This document shows positions 8,017 through 15,356 of a stretch of DNA of 23,305 nt, piece after piece (positions within the stretch are counted from its first letter, which is position 1; the number at the start of each line of letters is the position of its first letter). This stretch comes from SIG607 sp045646245. Its GTDB lineage: Bacteria; Bacillota; Clostridia; Oscillospirales; Acutalibacteraceae. Location of the stretch: contig JAZRKJ010000085.1 of assembly GCA_045646245.1 (NCBI GenBank), forward strand, positions 1 through 23,305, written 5' to 3'. Position numbers and translations under genes: made by a program. The notes below the pieces were generated by a model. It saw only the letters and a list, made by a program, of their open reading frames with translations, was not told the origin of the DNA and did no database searches.

Positions 8017-9435
8017 TTAAGAAAGGTCTTCAACAATAAGAGTGCGTACTCCGTTTTCGTCTACGGGTGCTGCCTTTACTGCGGGTTCTTCTTTCTTGCC
8101 GTATTTGGTTTCAAGGAACTTAGAAGCAACTTGGGGGAAGAGAGCGTAGCTTAATACGTCTTCTTCGCATTTTGCAAGCTCGCCTGCTTCTTCTTTGTAC
8201 TTTTCAAGCTCCGGACCGATAAGGTCGGCGGGACGGCAGGTAATTACTTCTGCGTCACCTATACACTTTTTGCGTACTTCTTCATCAACGGGAGCGGGAA
8301 GAGTACCGTACTCACCGCGGAGAAGTCCTTTGGATTCCTTGGGAACCATTTTGTATCTTTCGCCGGCAATAACGTTCATAACAGCTTGTGTTCCGACGAT
8401 CTGACTGGTCGGAGTTACAAGGGGGGGATAACCGAAGTCTTTTCTAACCTTCGGAACCTCTGCAAGAACGTCGTAATACTTATCCTCTTTGCCTGCCTGC
8501 TTTAACTGGCCAAGCATATTGGAAAGCATACCGCCGGGAACCTGATAGATAAGAGTTTTGGTGTCTACGCTTAATACCTTGGGGTCGAGAGTGCCGTCGG
8601 CTTTCATTTTGTCTGCAACGGTGCGGAAATGGGCAGCAACGTCAGCAAGAGCGTCAAGGTCAAGTCCGGTGTCACGCTCAGTACCCTTAAGGGTGGCAAC
8701 AAGCGCTTCGGTGGCGGGGTTGGCGGTACCGTTACCAAAGGGAGAAAGAGCGGTGTCAACAATGTCAACGCCGGCCTGAGCTGCCATAAGGTAGGTCATA
8801 TCGCCGGTACCGGTAGTATTGTGGGTGTGAAGATGAATGGGGCACTTAACGGCTTCTTTCAACTTCTTAACGAGCGAATAAGCGTCATAAGGAAGAAGAA
8901 GGTTAGCCATATCTTTAATACAAATAACGTCTGCGCCCATTTTTTCAAGAGTTTTTGCGAGTTCAACGAAGTAATCCTCGTTATGAACAGGGCTTATGGT
9001 ATAGCTCATTGCTGCTTCGCAAATACCGCCGTATTTTTTACAGGACTTCATAGCCTGTTCCATATTACGGGGGTCGTTAAGAGCATCGAAAATACGGATA
9101 ACGTCGATACCGTTTTCAATAGACTTTTTAACGAATGCGTCTACAACGTCATCGGCATAATGCTTGTAACCCAAAATATTCTGTCCGCGAAGGAGCATTT
9201 GAAGCTTTGTGTTAGGCATAGCCTTTTTGATGGTTCTGAGTCTTTCCCAAGGGTCTTCATTAAGGAAACGCATACATACGTCAAAGGTAGCGCCGCCCCA
9301 GCATTCAACCGACCAATAGCCTAATTTATCAAGCTTTTCAAGGGCAGGAATCATATCCTCAATACGCATACGGGTTGCGGCTTGAGACTGGTGAGCATCA
9401 CGGAGTATAGTATCTGTAATATTAAGTTTAGTCAT
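8017..9435 (-). CDS. oadA: Oxaloacetate decarboxylase alpha subunit (carboxyltransferase), no biotin domain
   Basis: Transfers CO2 from oxaloacetate to carrier-bound biotin, giving pyruvate. The protein has 472 residues. The TIM-barrel carboxyltransferase has LRDAHQS at 11-17 (metal-binding D13), the active-site lysine in CIKDMAN (K174) and the metal histidines in HLHTHNTTG (from 201). A conserved PYC/OADA domain follows to about 440. The classical Klebsiella-type alpha subunit carries a C-terminal biotin domain of its own. Here that domain is missing and a separate carrier gene sits in the same operon. The ATG is preceded by GGAGG. PycB of pyruvate carboxylase is the main alternative, but the beta and gamma genes next door argue for the decarboxylase. 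It is last in its operon. Confidence 0.92.
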   Translation of the reverse strand: MTKLNITDTILRDAHQSQAATRMRIEDMIPALEKLDKLGYWSVECWGGATFDVCMRFLNEDPWERLRTIKKAMPNTKLQMLLRGQNILGYKHYADDVVDAFVKKSIENGIDVIRIFDALNDPRNMEQAMKSCKKYGGICEAAMSYTISPVHNEDYFVELAKTLEKMGADVICIKDMANLLLPYDAYSLVKKLKEAVKCPIHLHTHNTTGTGDMTYLMAAQAGVDIVDTALSPFGNGTANPATEALVATLKGTERDTGLDLDALADVAAHFRTVADKMKADGTLDPKVLSVDTKTLIYQVPGGMLSNMLGQLKQAGKEDKYYDVLAEVPKVRKDFGYPPLVTPTSQIVGTQAVMNVIAGERYKMVPKESKGLLRGEYGTLPAPVDEEVRKKCIGDAEVITCRPADLIGPELEKYKEEAGELAKCEEDVLSYALFPQVASKFLETKYGKKEEPAVKAAPVDENGVRTLIVEDLS

Positions 9436-9449
9436 AGTTTATACCTCCA

Positions 9450-10946
9450 TTAAGCGCCGGCAAGTGCTAAAAGTACGCCTGCGGCAATAGCCGAGCCAAT
9501 AACACCTGCAACGTTGGGACCCATAGCATGCATCAAAAGGAAGTTCTTGGGGTTTTCCTTTTGACCAACGGTTTGAGAAACTCTGGCAGCCATAGGAACG
9601 GCGGAAACGCCGGCGGAACCAATAAGGGGATTGATTTTTGTCTTTAAGAAGAGGTTCATAATCTTAGCAAGAATTACGCCGCCTGCAGTACCAACAGCGA
9701 AAGCAAGTACGCCGATAACGATAATCTTTAAAGTGCTGATAGACAAGAAGGTTTTAGCGGTAGCGGTAGCGCCAACGGTTATACCAAGGAATATAGTAAC
9801 AATATTCATAAGCTCGTTCTGAGCGGTCTTGGAAAGACGGTCGGCAACGCCGGATTCTTTAAAGAGGTTACCAAGCATTAAGCAACCAACAAGGGGCGCG
9901 GCGGAAGGAACGAGAAGTGCTACGAATACGGTAACGGCAATGGGGAAAATAATCTTTTCCTTTTTGCTTACTTCTCTTAAGGGCTTCATAACTATCTGGC
10001 GTTCTTTCTTGGTGGTAAGAGCCTTCATAATGGGGGGCTGAATTACGGGAACCAACGCCATATAGGAATATGCGGCAACGGCAATAGGTCCTAAAAGGTG
10101 GGGAGCCAGCTTACTGGTTACGAAAATAGCGGTAGGACCGTCAGCACCACCTATAATACCAATGGATGAAGCTTCGGAAGAATCGAATCCAAGATAGTTA
10201 ACGGCAATGATATAGGTGGCAAAAATACCAAGCTGTGCCGCGGCACCAAGAAGTAAGCTCTTGGGGTTGGCAATAAGGGGACCGAAGTCGGTCATAGCGC
10301 CTACGCCTAAAAAGATAAGACAAGGATAAATGCCAAGCTTAACACCGAGATAAAGGTAGTCAAGAAGACCGGCGCTGATAGTTTCGCCTACGGTAAGAGT
10401 GCTTAAAACCGATTCGGCAACGTTATCTGCACGAAGAGATGCAATAAGCTCAGGGGTAACTTCGGCTCCGCCGAATAAATCCCAGTGTACGTGGCCGCCC
10501 GCATAAAGAATTTCGTGGAACATATCAGAGCCGGGAAGGTTTGTAAGAAGCATACCGAATGCAATGGGGAGAAGGAGAAGGGGCTCGAATCCCTTACCGA
10601 TAGCAAGATACATAAGGATAAAGGAAATAAGTATCATTACCAGGTATCCGTAGTTAGCGGTAAATTCGGAGAAGGAAGAAGCACCTTTTGTAACGTTTCC
10701 GAAAACAGCCTTAAATCCGGTTTTCTCAAGGAAGTTTACAATAGCTTCCTTTTTGGTCGGTTTTGCGTCATCATTTTCCTGTGTGGTTTCCGAGTTTTCA
10801 ATAGTTGTCTGAGAAACTTCCGGAGTTGGAGTCTCGTTCGTATCGGGAGTGGCAAATACGTTAAAGCCTGCAATAATAATGGCGAAAGCCAAAACGGCGA
10901 TACAAAGAGACTTAACAAATTTATTATTTTTAAGTCTTTGGTTCAT
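9450..10946 (-). CDS. oadB: Sodium-pumping oxaloacetate decarboxylase beta subunit with N-terminal extension
   Basis: The membrane subunit that decarboxylates carboxybiotin and exports Na+. The core from about residue 90 has the usual repeated hydrophobic segments, the GGADGPT motif containing the aspartate essential for Na+ movement in Klebsiella OadB, IQPPIMKALTTKKER, and the C-terminal MGPNVAGVIGS. The protein has 498 residues; typical OadB has about 370-435. The extra part is a signal-like hydrophobic stretch (about 13-32), a Thr/Glu/Pro/Asn-rich linker (about 33-65) and a short amphipathic piece. The ATG is well supported by GGAGGAAAAAACTG, so the extension appears real. It lies between oadA (14 bases) and the biotin carrier (23 bases). 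Confidence 0.92.
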   Translation of the reverse strand: MNQRLKNNKFVKSLCIAVLAFAIIIAGFNVFATPDTNETPTPEVSQTTIENSETTQENDDAKPTKKEAIVNFLEKTGFKAVFGNVTKGASSFSEFTANYGYLVMILISFILMYLAIGKGFEPLLLLPIAFGMLLTNLPGSDMFHEILYAGGHVHWDLFGGAEVTPELIASLRADNVAESVLSTLTVGETISAGLLDYLYLGVKLGIYPCLIFLGVGAMTDFGPLIANPKSLLLGAAAQLGIFATYIIAVNYLGFDSSEASSIGIIGGADGPTAIFVTSKLAPHLLGPIAVAAYSYMALVPVIQPPIMKALTTKKERQIVMKPLREVSKKEKIIFPIAVTVFVALLVPSAAPLVGCLMLGNLFKESGVADRLSKTAQNELMNIVTIFLGITVGATATAKTFLSISTLKIIVIGVLAFAVGTAGGVILAKIMNLFLKTKINPLIGSAGVSAVPMAARVSQTVGQKENPKNFLLMHAMGPNVAGVIGSAIAAGVLLALAGA

Positions 10947-10969
10947 CAGTTTTTTCCTCCGAAGTGAAA

Positions 10970-11353
10970 TTAACCGATTACGCAGAGAAGAGCGCCGGTC
11001 TCAACGGTGGAGCCTTTCTGAACGTTAAGGGAAACGATTTTTCCGTCAACGCCTGCCATAATTTCGTTTTCCATTTTCATAGCTTCCAAAATCATGAGAA
11101 CCTGTCCGGCCTTAACGGTATCACCAACGTTTACGTTAACTGCGAGGATGTTACCGGGCATAGGGCTGTTAACCTGTTCGCCTTCGGCGGGAGCAACTGC
11201 TACGGGTGCGGGTGCAGGAGCAGCGGGAGCTGCAGGAGCAACGGGTGCAGCAGGAGCTGCGGCGGGAGCGGGAGTTGCTACGTCAGCACTGTCAACTACT
11301 TCTAAAGTGATTTCATATTCTGTGCCGTTTACATTAACTTTATACTTTTTCAT
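10970..11353 (-). CDS. Biotin carboxyl carrier protein of oxaloacetate decarboxylase
   Basis: Carries carboxybiotin from the alpha subunit to the membrane beta subunit. The protein has 127 residues: a small N-terminal domain (KKYKVNVNGTEYEITLEVV), a flexible Ala/Pro linker at about 27-56, and a biotinyl domain with EAMKMEN whose lysine (K93) is the biotinylation site. This linker length and composition match gcdC/mmdC/oadA-type swinging-arm carriers. It replaces the biotin domain missing from OadA in this operon. It sits 33 bases after oadG and 23 bases before oadB. The linker sequence is internally repetitive (Ala-Pro-Ala-Ala), which could cause assembly slippage, but the frame is intact here. 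Confidence 0.93.
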   Translation of the reverse strand: MKKYKVNVNGTEYEITLEVVDSADVATPAPAAAPAAPVAPAAPAAPAPAPVAVAPAEGEQVNSPMPGNILAVNVNVGDTVKAGQVLMILEAMKMENEIMAGVDGKIVSLNVQKGSTVETGALLCVIG

Positions 11354-11386
11354 TGTTTTTCACCTTTCTGTGGTTAAATAGTTTGA

Positions 11387-11659
11387 TTAAATCTTTTTAA
11401 AAGAGATGATGCGTAGTGCTGAAACATCAGTACCAAGCTCTTCGGCAATGGCTGCCGAAACAGCGGCAATAAGGCGCTGTTTGTCGGGAATTTCTGCGGG
11501 TGCGGCGGGAGGAGTGGCAACTGCTTCTTCTTTAGCAGGCGCCTTTTTTTCGGAAAGCCGTATTATGCCGCTGACTATCTTACATACGATTATGATGCAA
11601 ATCAGACCAACAAATACGGTGCCCATGCCCATTAAGCACACGAATAATGTATCGCTCAT
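11387..11659 (-). CDS. oadG: Oxaloacetate decarboxylase gamma subunit
   Basis: A 90-residue small membrane subunit that links alpha to beta and helps assembly. One transmembrane helix (about 4-30, with GMGTVFVGLICIIIV) is followed by a charged, Ala/Pro-rich linker (about 38-58) and a C-terminal tail rich in AAVSAAIAEELGTD, a layout seen in OadG/MmdD-type subunits. The start ATG has AGGAGG behind it. It is the first gene of the operon gamma, carrier, beta, alpha. Family similarity at the sequence level is weak, as is usual for gamma subunits; the call rests on size, topology and context. Confidence 0.87.
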   Translation of the reverse strand: MSDTLFVCLMGMGTVFVGLICIIIVCKIVSGIIRLSEKKAPAKEEAVATPPAAPAEIPDKQRLIAAVSAAIAEELGTDVSALRIISFKKI

Positions 11660-11717
11660 ACTCGAATACCTCCTATTTATATATTAAGTTAAAAGTAGAT
11701 ACAAATTAACCCATATT

Positions 11718-11746
11718 ATTATACTAAAAATAGCTTCAATAAACAA
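11718..11746 (-). promoter_or_regulatory. Probable sigma-A promoter of the oad operon (proximal)
   Basis: On the minus strand, TTGTTT (11741-11746), a 17-base spacer and TATAAT (11718-11723), about 58 bases upstream of the oadG ATG. Confidence 0.65.
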
Positions 11747-11751
11747 TAGTA

Positions 11752-11779
11752 ATTTTACCACTTTTTTGAAATTTATCAA
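11752..11779 (-). promoter_or_regulatory. Possible second oad promoter (distal)
   Basis: On the minus strand, TTGATA (11774-11779), a 16-base spacer and TAAAAT (11752-11757). The region is very AT-rich, so chance matches are easy. Confidence 0.35.
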
Positions 11780-11812
11780 AATACTCAAAAATATACTGTT
11801 TTATTGGTTGTT

Positions 11813-11830
11813 TTGTTAACAATTTAACTA
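11813..11830. promoter_or_regulatory. Rex-like operator upstream of oad operon
   Basis: TTGTTAACAATTTAACTA matches the clostridial Rex consensus TTGTTAA-N4-TTAACAA at 13 of 14 defined positions. Rex is an NADH/NAD+-sensing repressor of fermentation genes. The site lies 34 bases upstream of the distal and about 67 bases upstream of the proximal -35 box, rather far for simple repression. Confidence 0.5.
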
Positions 11831-11840
11831 TTGACAGATA

Positions 11841-11867
11841 AAAACACCGACTTGAAATCAGCCGGTG
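11841..11867 (-). terminator. Terminator of feoB
   Basis: On the minus strand CACCGGCT (from 11867) pairs with AGTCGGTG (ending 11845), including one G-T pair, around a 7-base loop, followed by TTTTTATC. The hairpin overlaps the feoB stop codon (11858-11860). Confidence 0.8.
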
Positions 11868-13639
11868 AATAAGATTTTTGCTAACGATAAAAGTGCGCAA
11901 AGGATTACGCCGACAACGGTTGGTATAATAACCGAAAGAAAGGTATACTTAATGCTTTCTGTTTCTTTTTTTACGGTAAGCAGAGTTGTGGCGCAAGGCC
12001 AATGAAAAAGAGAAAAAAACGTTACGGCGAAACAAGTGAAGCCGTTCCATCCCGACAGGGTAAAAATCTCCTTCATTTCTTCGCTTCCTATACCTGTAAG
12101 TTCTGCCGAACCGGAATAAATCATTGCTGCAATGGGGAGAACTATTTCGTTTGCGGGAAAGCCCAGAATAAAAGCAAGAAGTATTACTCCGTCCATACAA
12201 AGGAATTCACCGACAGGATTTAAAAGCTGAGCGCAACAGTTTAAAACGGTGCTGCCGTTTACCGTTACGTTATTAAGAAGCCATAATATCGCTCCCGCAG
12301 GCGCGGCAACAATAACTGCGCGTAACAGTATGTGAAGGGTTTTGTTAATAAAGGAATCGGCAACGGTCTTCAGTATATCGGGCTTTCTGTATAAAGGAAG
12401 CTCTATTTTCGGAACCGCTTCTTCTCCCTTTAAGGTTTTGGAAAGAATAAATGTTATTAAAAAGGTTACCGCCACCGCAAGGATAATAAAGAGTGTTAAT
12501 AATAAAGCGCTTGTGAAGGAGGAAAAATTGCCGAAAGGTATTAGCGATATAAGAAGTATTATGGTTGGAAATCTGCCGTTACAGGGCATAAATGAATTGG
12601 TGATTACGGCAATTATACGTTGCTTTTTGGAAGGGATTATGCGGGCGTTTGTGACCCCGACTGCATTGCAACCAAGCCCCATACACATTGTAAGAGCTTG
12701 TTTTCCCGTTGAGCCGCATTTTTTAAAGACAGGGTCTAAATTAAAGGCAATTCTCGGCAGCACACCGCTTTCTTCAAGGAGAGCGAAAAGGGGAAAGAAA
12801 ATTGCCATTGGAGGGAGCATTACAGAAACCACCTGCGCCAAAACGTTATATGCGCCGTCAATAATAATTCCCGTAAGCCAAGGCGGGGCGTTTAAGTAGT
12901 TTAGCAATACTTCGAATTTATCACCCACGTAAAAAAGAAGTTTCGCAAGAAGCTCCGAAGGATAATTTGCCCCGCTTATGGTAAGCCAAAGAATAATCAG
13001 CAAAAATATTATCATTACGGGAAAGCGTGTATATTTACCGCAAAGGATTTTATCTATTTTTTTGTCTTTCTTGTTTATTTCCTTTTTCCCGTACTTAACG
13101 TACTTTTTAATGAGCTCATCTCGGTGGGGGAGAGAAACCGTATTTTGCGGCAGAGAATCTATCAGAGAAAAGGCTTCTTTTACCGCTTTGACATCTCTTT
13201 TTGCGGTACAGCCTATTACCGGTACGCCAAGGTCGTGGCTCAGTCCATCAAGGTCAACCGAAATTTCTTTGCGTTTGGCTTCGTCCAACATATTCACGCA
13301 AACAATTACTTTAGGACAAATATTTATTACTTCAAGGGTAAGTCTAAAATTGCGGTACAAATCGGTGGCGTCGCATATAACCAAAACAGCATCGTACTCT
13401 TCTTTTAACAGGTAGTCTTTTGCAATTTTTTCTTCGGGGGAGCGGAAATTTAAAGAATATATACCGGGCAGGTCAATAATACTGTATTGAACGTTTTCGC
13501 TTTTGTAAGTACCTGTGGCGGTGTCAACGGTTTTTCCCGCCCAATTTCCGGTATGTTGCTTTTTGCCGGTAAGCTTATTAAAAAGGGTGCTTTTACCCAC
13601 GTTGGGGTTGCCCATTAGTATTATTTTTTTATGTGTCAT
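11858..13639 (-). CDS. feoB: FeoB-type ferrous iron transporter, short form
   Basis: Membrane Fe2+ importer with an N-terminal GTPase-like domain. The G1 motif is GNPNVGKST at 10-18, followed by TGNWAGKTVD (G2), DLPG (G3) and NMLDEA (G4). The membrane part has two gate-like halves, with LEESGVLPRIAFNLD, GLGCNAVGVTNARI and GFPANEIVLPIAA. At 593 residues it is shorter than the 773 of E. coli FeoB, and the usual GCNVPA is GCNAVG here, so metal specificity is less certain. No feoA or feoC is adjacent. The ATG at 13637-13639 is chosen because GAGAG sits at proper distance; a GTG three codons upstream is possible. It has its own terminator and a palindrome upstream. Confidence 0.83.
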   Translation of the reverse strand: MTHKKIILMGNPNVGKSTLFNKLTGKKQHTGNWAGKTVDTATGTYKSENVQYSIIDLPGIYSLNFRSPEEKIAKDYLLKEEYDAVLVICDATDLYRNFRLTLEVINICPKVIVCVNMLDEAKRKEISVDLDGLSHDLGVPVIGCTAKRDVKAVKEAFSLIDSLPQNTVSLPHRDELIKKYVKYGKKEINKKDKKIDKILCGKYTRFPVMIIFLLIILWLTISGANYPSELLAKLLFYVGDKFEVLLNYLNAPPWLTGIIIDGAYNVLAQVVSVMLPPMAIFFPLFALLEESGVLPRIAFNLDPVFKKCGSTGKQALTMCMGLGCNAVGVTNARIIPSKKQRIIAVITNSFMPCNGRFPTIILLISLIPFGNFSSFTSALLLTLFIILAVAVTFLITFILSKTLKGEEAVPKIELPLYRKPDILKTVADSFINKTLHILLRAVIVAAPAGAILWLLNNVTVNGSTVLNCCAQLLNPVGEFLCMDGVILLAFILGFPANEIVLPIAAMIYSGSAELTGIGSEEMKEIFTLSGWNGFTCFAVTFFSLFHWPCATTLLTVKKETESIKYTFLSVIIPTVVGVILCALLSLAKILFTG

Positions 13640-13658
13640 TTTTTTCACTCTCTTTTAG

Positions 13659-13678
13659 ATGTAATACTTCTTTTACAT
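13659..13678. promoter_or_regulatory. Palindrome upstream of feoB
   Basis: ATGTAA (13659-13664), 8 bases, TTACAT (13673-13678), centred about 30 bases before the feoB start. It could be a metal-regulator operator, but it is not a clear Fur or DtxR match, and no flanking promoter is convincing. Confidence 0.3.
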
Positions 13679-13705
13679 ACTATTCCGAAATTTAGTGAAC
13701 GACAC

Positions 13706-13728
13706 AAAAAAACGGTTCCGAAGAACCG
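13706..13728 (-). terminator. Terminator of pyk
   Basis: The stem CGGTTC/GAACCG (13713-13718, 13723-13728) has a UUCG tetraloop on the minus strand and is followed by seven Ts. It lies 6 bases beyond the pyk stop. Confidence 0.92.
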
Positions 13729-13734
13729 CTTTTA

Positions 13735-15147
13735 CTATATTGTATCAATTTTTATGGTGTCGGTATTTCCCGAAACACCGTTTGTAATACCGCCTGTAAT
13801 AATAATTTTATCGCCTTTGTTTAGGTTTAAAACTTTTTTTGCGGTGCGGTTGGCATTAAAGAAAAGAACGTCGGTGGAATTATACACTTCGCATTTGGCG
13901 GGTATAACGCCCCAAGAAAGGGCAAGCTTTCTGTAGGTTTTTTCGTTGGTGGTAAGACCTATAATATCAACAGGGGAACGGAAACGCGATACCATTCTTG
14001 CGGTACCACCGGAAAGAGAACAGGCAACAATAGCTTTTGCGTTAATATCAATAGCCATTGTACAGGTGGCGTGGGAAACGGCATCCGCCGTGTTTCTTAT
14101 TTCAAAGGAATTGTTTTTAAAACGTTTACTATAATGAATATTCTTTTCAGTATGCTCTGCAATATCTGACATAGTCTTTATTGTTAGTACGGGGTATTTA
14201 CCCGCGGCAGTTTCTCCCGAAAGCATTATGGCGCTTGTGCCGTCGTAAACAGCGTTTGCTACGTCGGAAATTTCGGCACGGGTGGGGCGGGGATTGTTTA
14301 TCATGGATTCAAGCATTTCGGTGGCGGTAATTACTCTTTTTCCAAGTAAACGGCATTTGGTAATTAGTTGCTTTTGTACCGCGGGCAGGGATTCAAAGGG
14401 TATTTCTACGCCCATATCACCTCTGCCTATCATAATTCCCTCGCACTGCGAACAAATATCTTCAATATTGTCAATACCCGCTTGGTTTTCGATTTTTGCT
14501 ATAATACCAATATTATCTCCGCCGTTGGCTTTAATAAATTCTTTTACGTCAATAAGGTCTTGTTTACAGGAAACAAAGGAACAGGAAATAAAATCAATAT
14601 CATTTTTTATACCAAAAATAAGGTCGCTTTTATCTTGTTCGCTTAAATAAACCTGCTTTAAAACCTTCCCCGGGAAGCTCATACTTTTGCGGTCGGAAAG
14701 GGTTCCGCCAATAACGGTTTTACAAACGGCGTCGGTTTCGGTTAAGCTTGTTACTTCAAAGGACAAAAGCCCGTTGTTAAGAAGTATTTTATCGCCAACG
14801 GACAAATCATTTATAAGCCCCTTATAAGTTACGCTGACTCTTGATTCATCGCCTATAATATCGTCGGTGGTAAAGGTAAAGGTGTCACCGTCGCAAAGTG
14901 TTATTTTACCGTTCTTAAAGGTTTTAATACGGTATTCGGGACCTTTGGTATCAAGCATTATAGCAATGGGCAAATCCATTTCTTTTCTTATTTTTTTGAT
15001 AAGGTCAATACGTTTTTGGTGGTCGTCGTAGGTCCCGTGGGAAAAATTAAGACGCGCCACGTTCATTCCGGCTTTGCACATTTCCTTTAATACCTTTTCG
15101 TCGGTACAAGCGGGACCTATTGTGCAAACAATTTTCGTTTTTCTCAT
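13735..15147 (-). CDS. pyk: Pyruvate kinase
   Basis: Transfers phosphate from PEP to ADP, giving pyruvate and ATP, the last step of glycolysis. The protein has 470 residues, the classic length without the extra C-terminal PEP-utiliser domain found in Bacillus. Motifs: ARLNFSHG (substrate/K+ site), MLDTKGPEYR, the catalytic lysine in IAKIENQAG, metal ligands in GRGDMGVEIP, and ATEMLESM followed by PTRAEISDVANAV. The ATG at 15145-15147 has AAAGGAG six bases upstream; a TTG five codons earlier overlaps it. It follows the second beta/OadG-like pair, separated by a strong hairpin that leaves almost no room for a promoter of its own. Read-through or a promoter inside the small gene is therefore needed. 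Confidence 0.95.
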   Translation of the reverse strand: MRKTKIVCTIGPACTDEKVLKEMCKAGMNVARLNFSHGTYDDHQKRIDLIKKIRKEMDLPIAIMLDTKGPEYRIKTFKNGKITLCDGDTFTFTTDDIIGDESRVSVTYKGLINDLSVGDKILLNNGLLSFEVTSLTETDAVCKTVIGGTLSDRKSMSFPGKVLKQVYLSEQDKSDLIFGIKNDIDFISCSFVSCKQDLIDVKEFIKANGGDNIGIIAKIENQAGIDNIEDICSQCEGIMIGRGDMGVEIPFESLPAVQKQLITKCRLLGKRVITATEMLESMINNPRPTRAEISDVANAVYDGTSAIMLSGETAAGKYPVLTIKTMSDIAEHTEKNIHYSKRFKNNSFEIRNTADAVSHATCTMAIDINAKAIVACSLSGGTARMVSRFRSPVDIIGLTTNEKTYRKLALSWGVIPAKCEVYNSTDVLFFNANRTAKKVLNLNKGDKIIITGGITNGVSGNTDTIKIDTI

Positions 15148-15160
15148 GTTTTCTCCTTTC

Positions 15161-15196
15161 AAAAAACAAATTGGCGGAAATAATTTCCGCCAATTT
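15161..15196 (-). terminator. Intercistronic hairpin between OadG-like gene and pyk
   Basis: A perfect 14-bp inverted repeat AAATTGGCGGAAAT (15168-15181) / ATTTCCGCCAATTT (15183-15196), followed on the minus strand by G and six Ts. It looks like a full terminator, yet it ends directly at the pyk ribosome site, so it may act as a partial terminator or mRNA processing/stability element. Confidence 0.75.
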
Positions 15197-15199
15197 TTA

Positions 15200-15340
15200 T
15201 TATTTGTTCTTATTAGTGATTTTATTCATTATTTTATTAAGACCGCCGGTAACTAAAATAATAATTCCGATTACAATTATTATTGCCAGCATACCTTTGC
15301 CCATATAAGGGAGATATTTTACAAAATTCATCCAATTCAT
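15200..15340 (-). CDS. OadG-like small membrane subunit (46 aa)
   Basis: Starts with ATG at 15338-15340 behind AGGAGGTAACAAAAT and runs 46 codons to TAA. The sequence begins MNWMNFVKYLPYMGKGMLAI, has one strongly hydrophobic helix (about 17-33, I/V/L rich), then a basic tail with LNKIMNKITNKNK. The MGKGM segment before the helix resembles the GMGTVF region of gamma subunits. It is only 16 bases after the second beta subunit. I infer an OadG-related partner that stabilises that subunit. Very short proteins of this kind, paired with lone OadB proteins, are known in Clostridia. It lacks the soluble tail that binds the alpha subunit in classical OadG. Confidence 0.78.
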   Translation of the reverse strand: MNWMNFVKYLPYMGKGMLAIIIVIGIIILVTGGLNKIMNKITNKNK

Positions 15341-15356
15341 ATTTTGTTACCTCCTG

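Noticed and set aside
8629..9324. Long plus-strand open frame (231 codons) opposite oadA
   Set aside because: It lies entirely inside oadA on the other strand, has no ribosome site and a composition typical of a shadow frame.
8017..9435. Pyruvate carboxylase subunit B instead of oadA
   Set aside because: There is no biotin carboxylase gene, and beta, gamma and carrier genes of a Na+ decarboxylase share the operon.
11190..11275. Repetitive GC-rich stretch resembling a tandem repeat
   Set aside because: It encodes the Ala/Pro linker of the biotin carrier; codon repetition explains it.
12342..12899. 185-codon plus-strand frame opposite feoB
   Set aside because: It mirrors the membrane-coding region of feoB and has no start signal.
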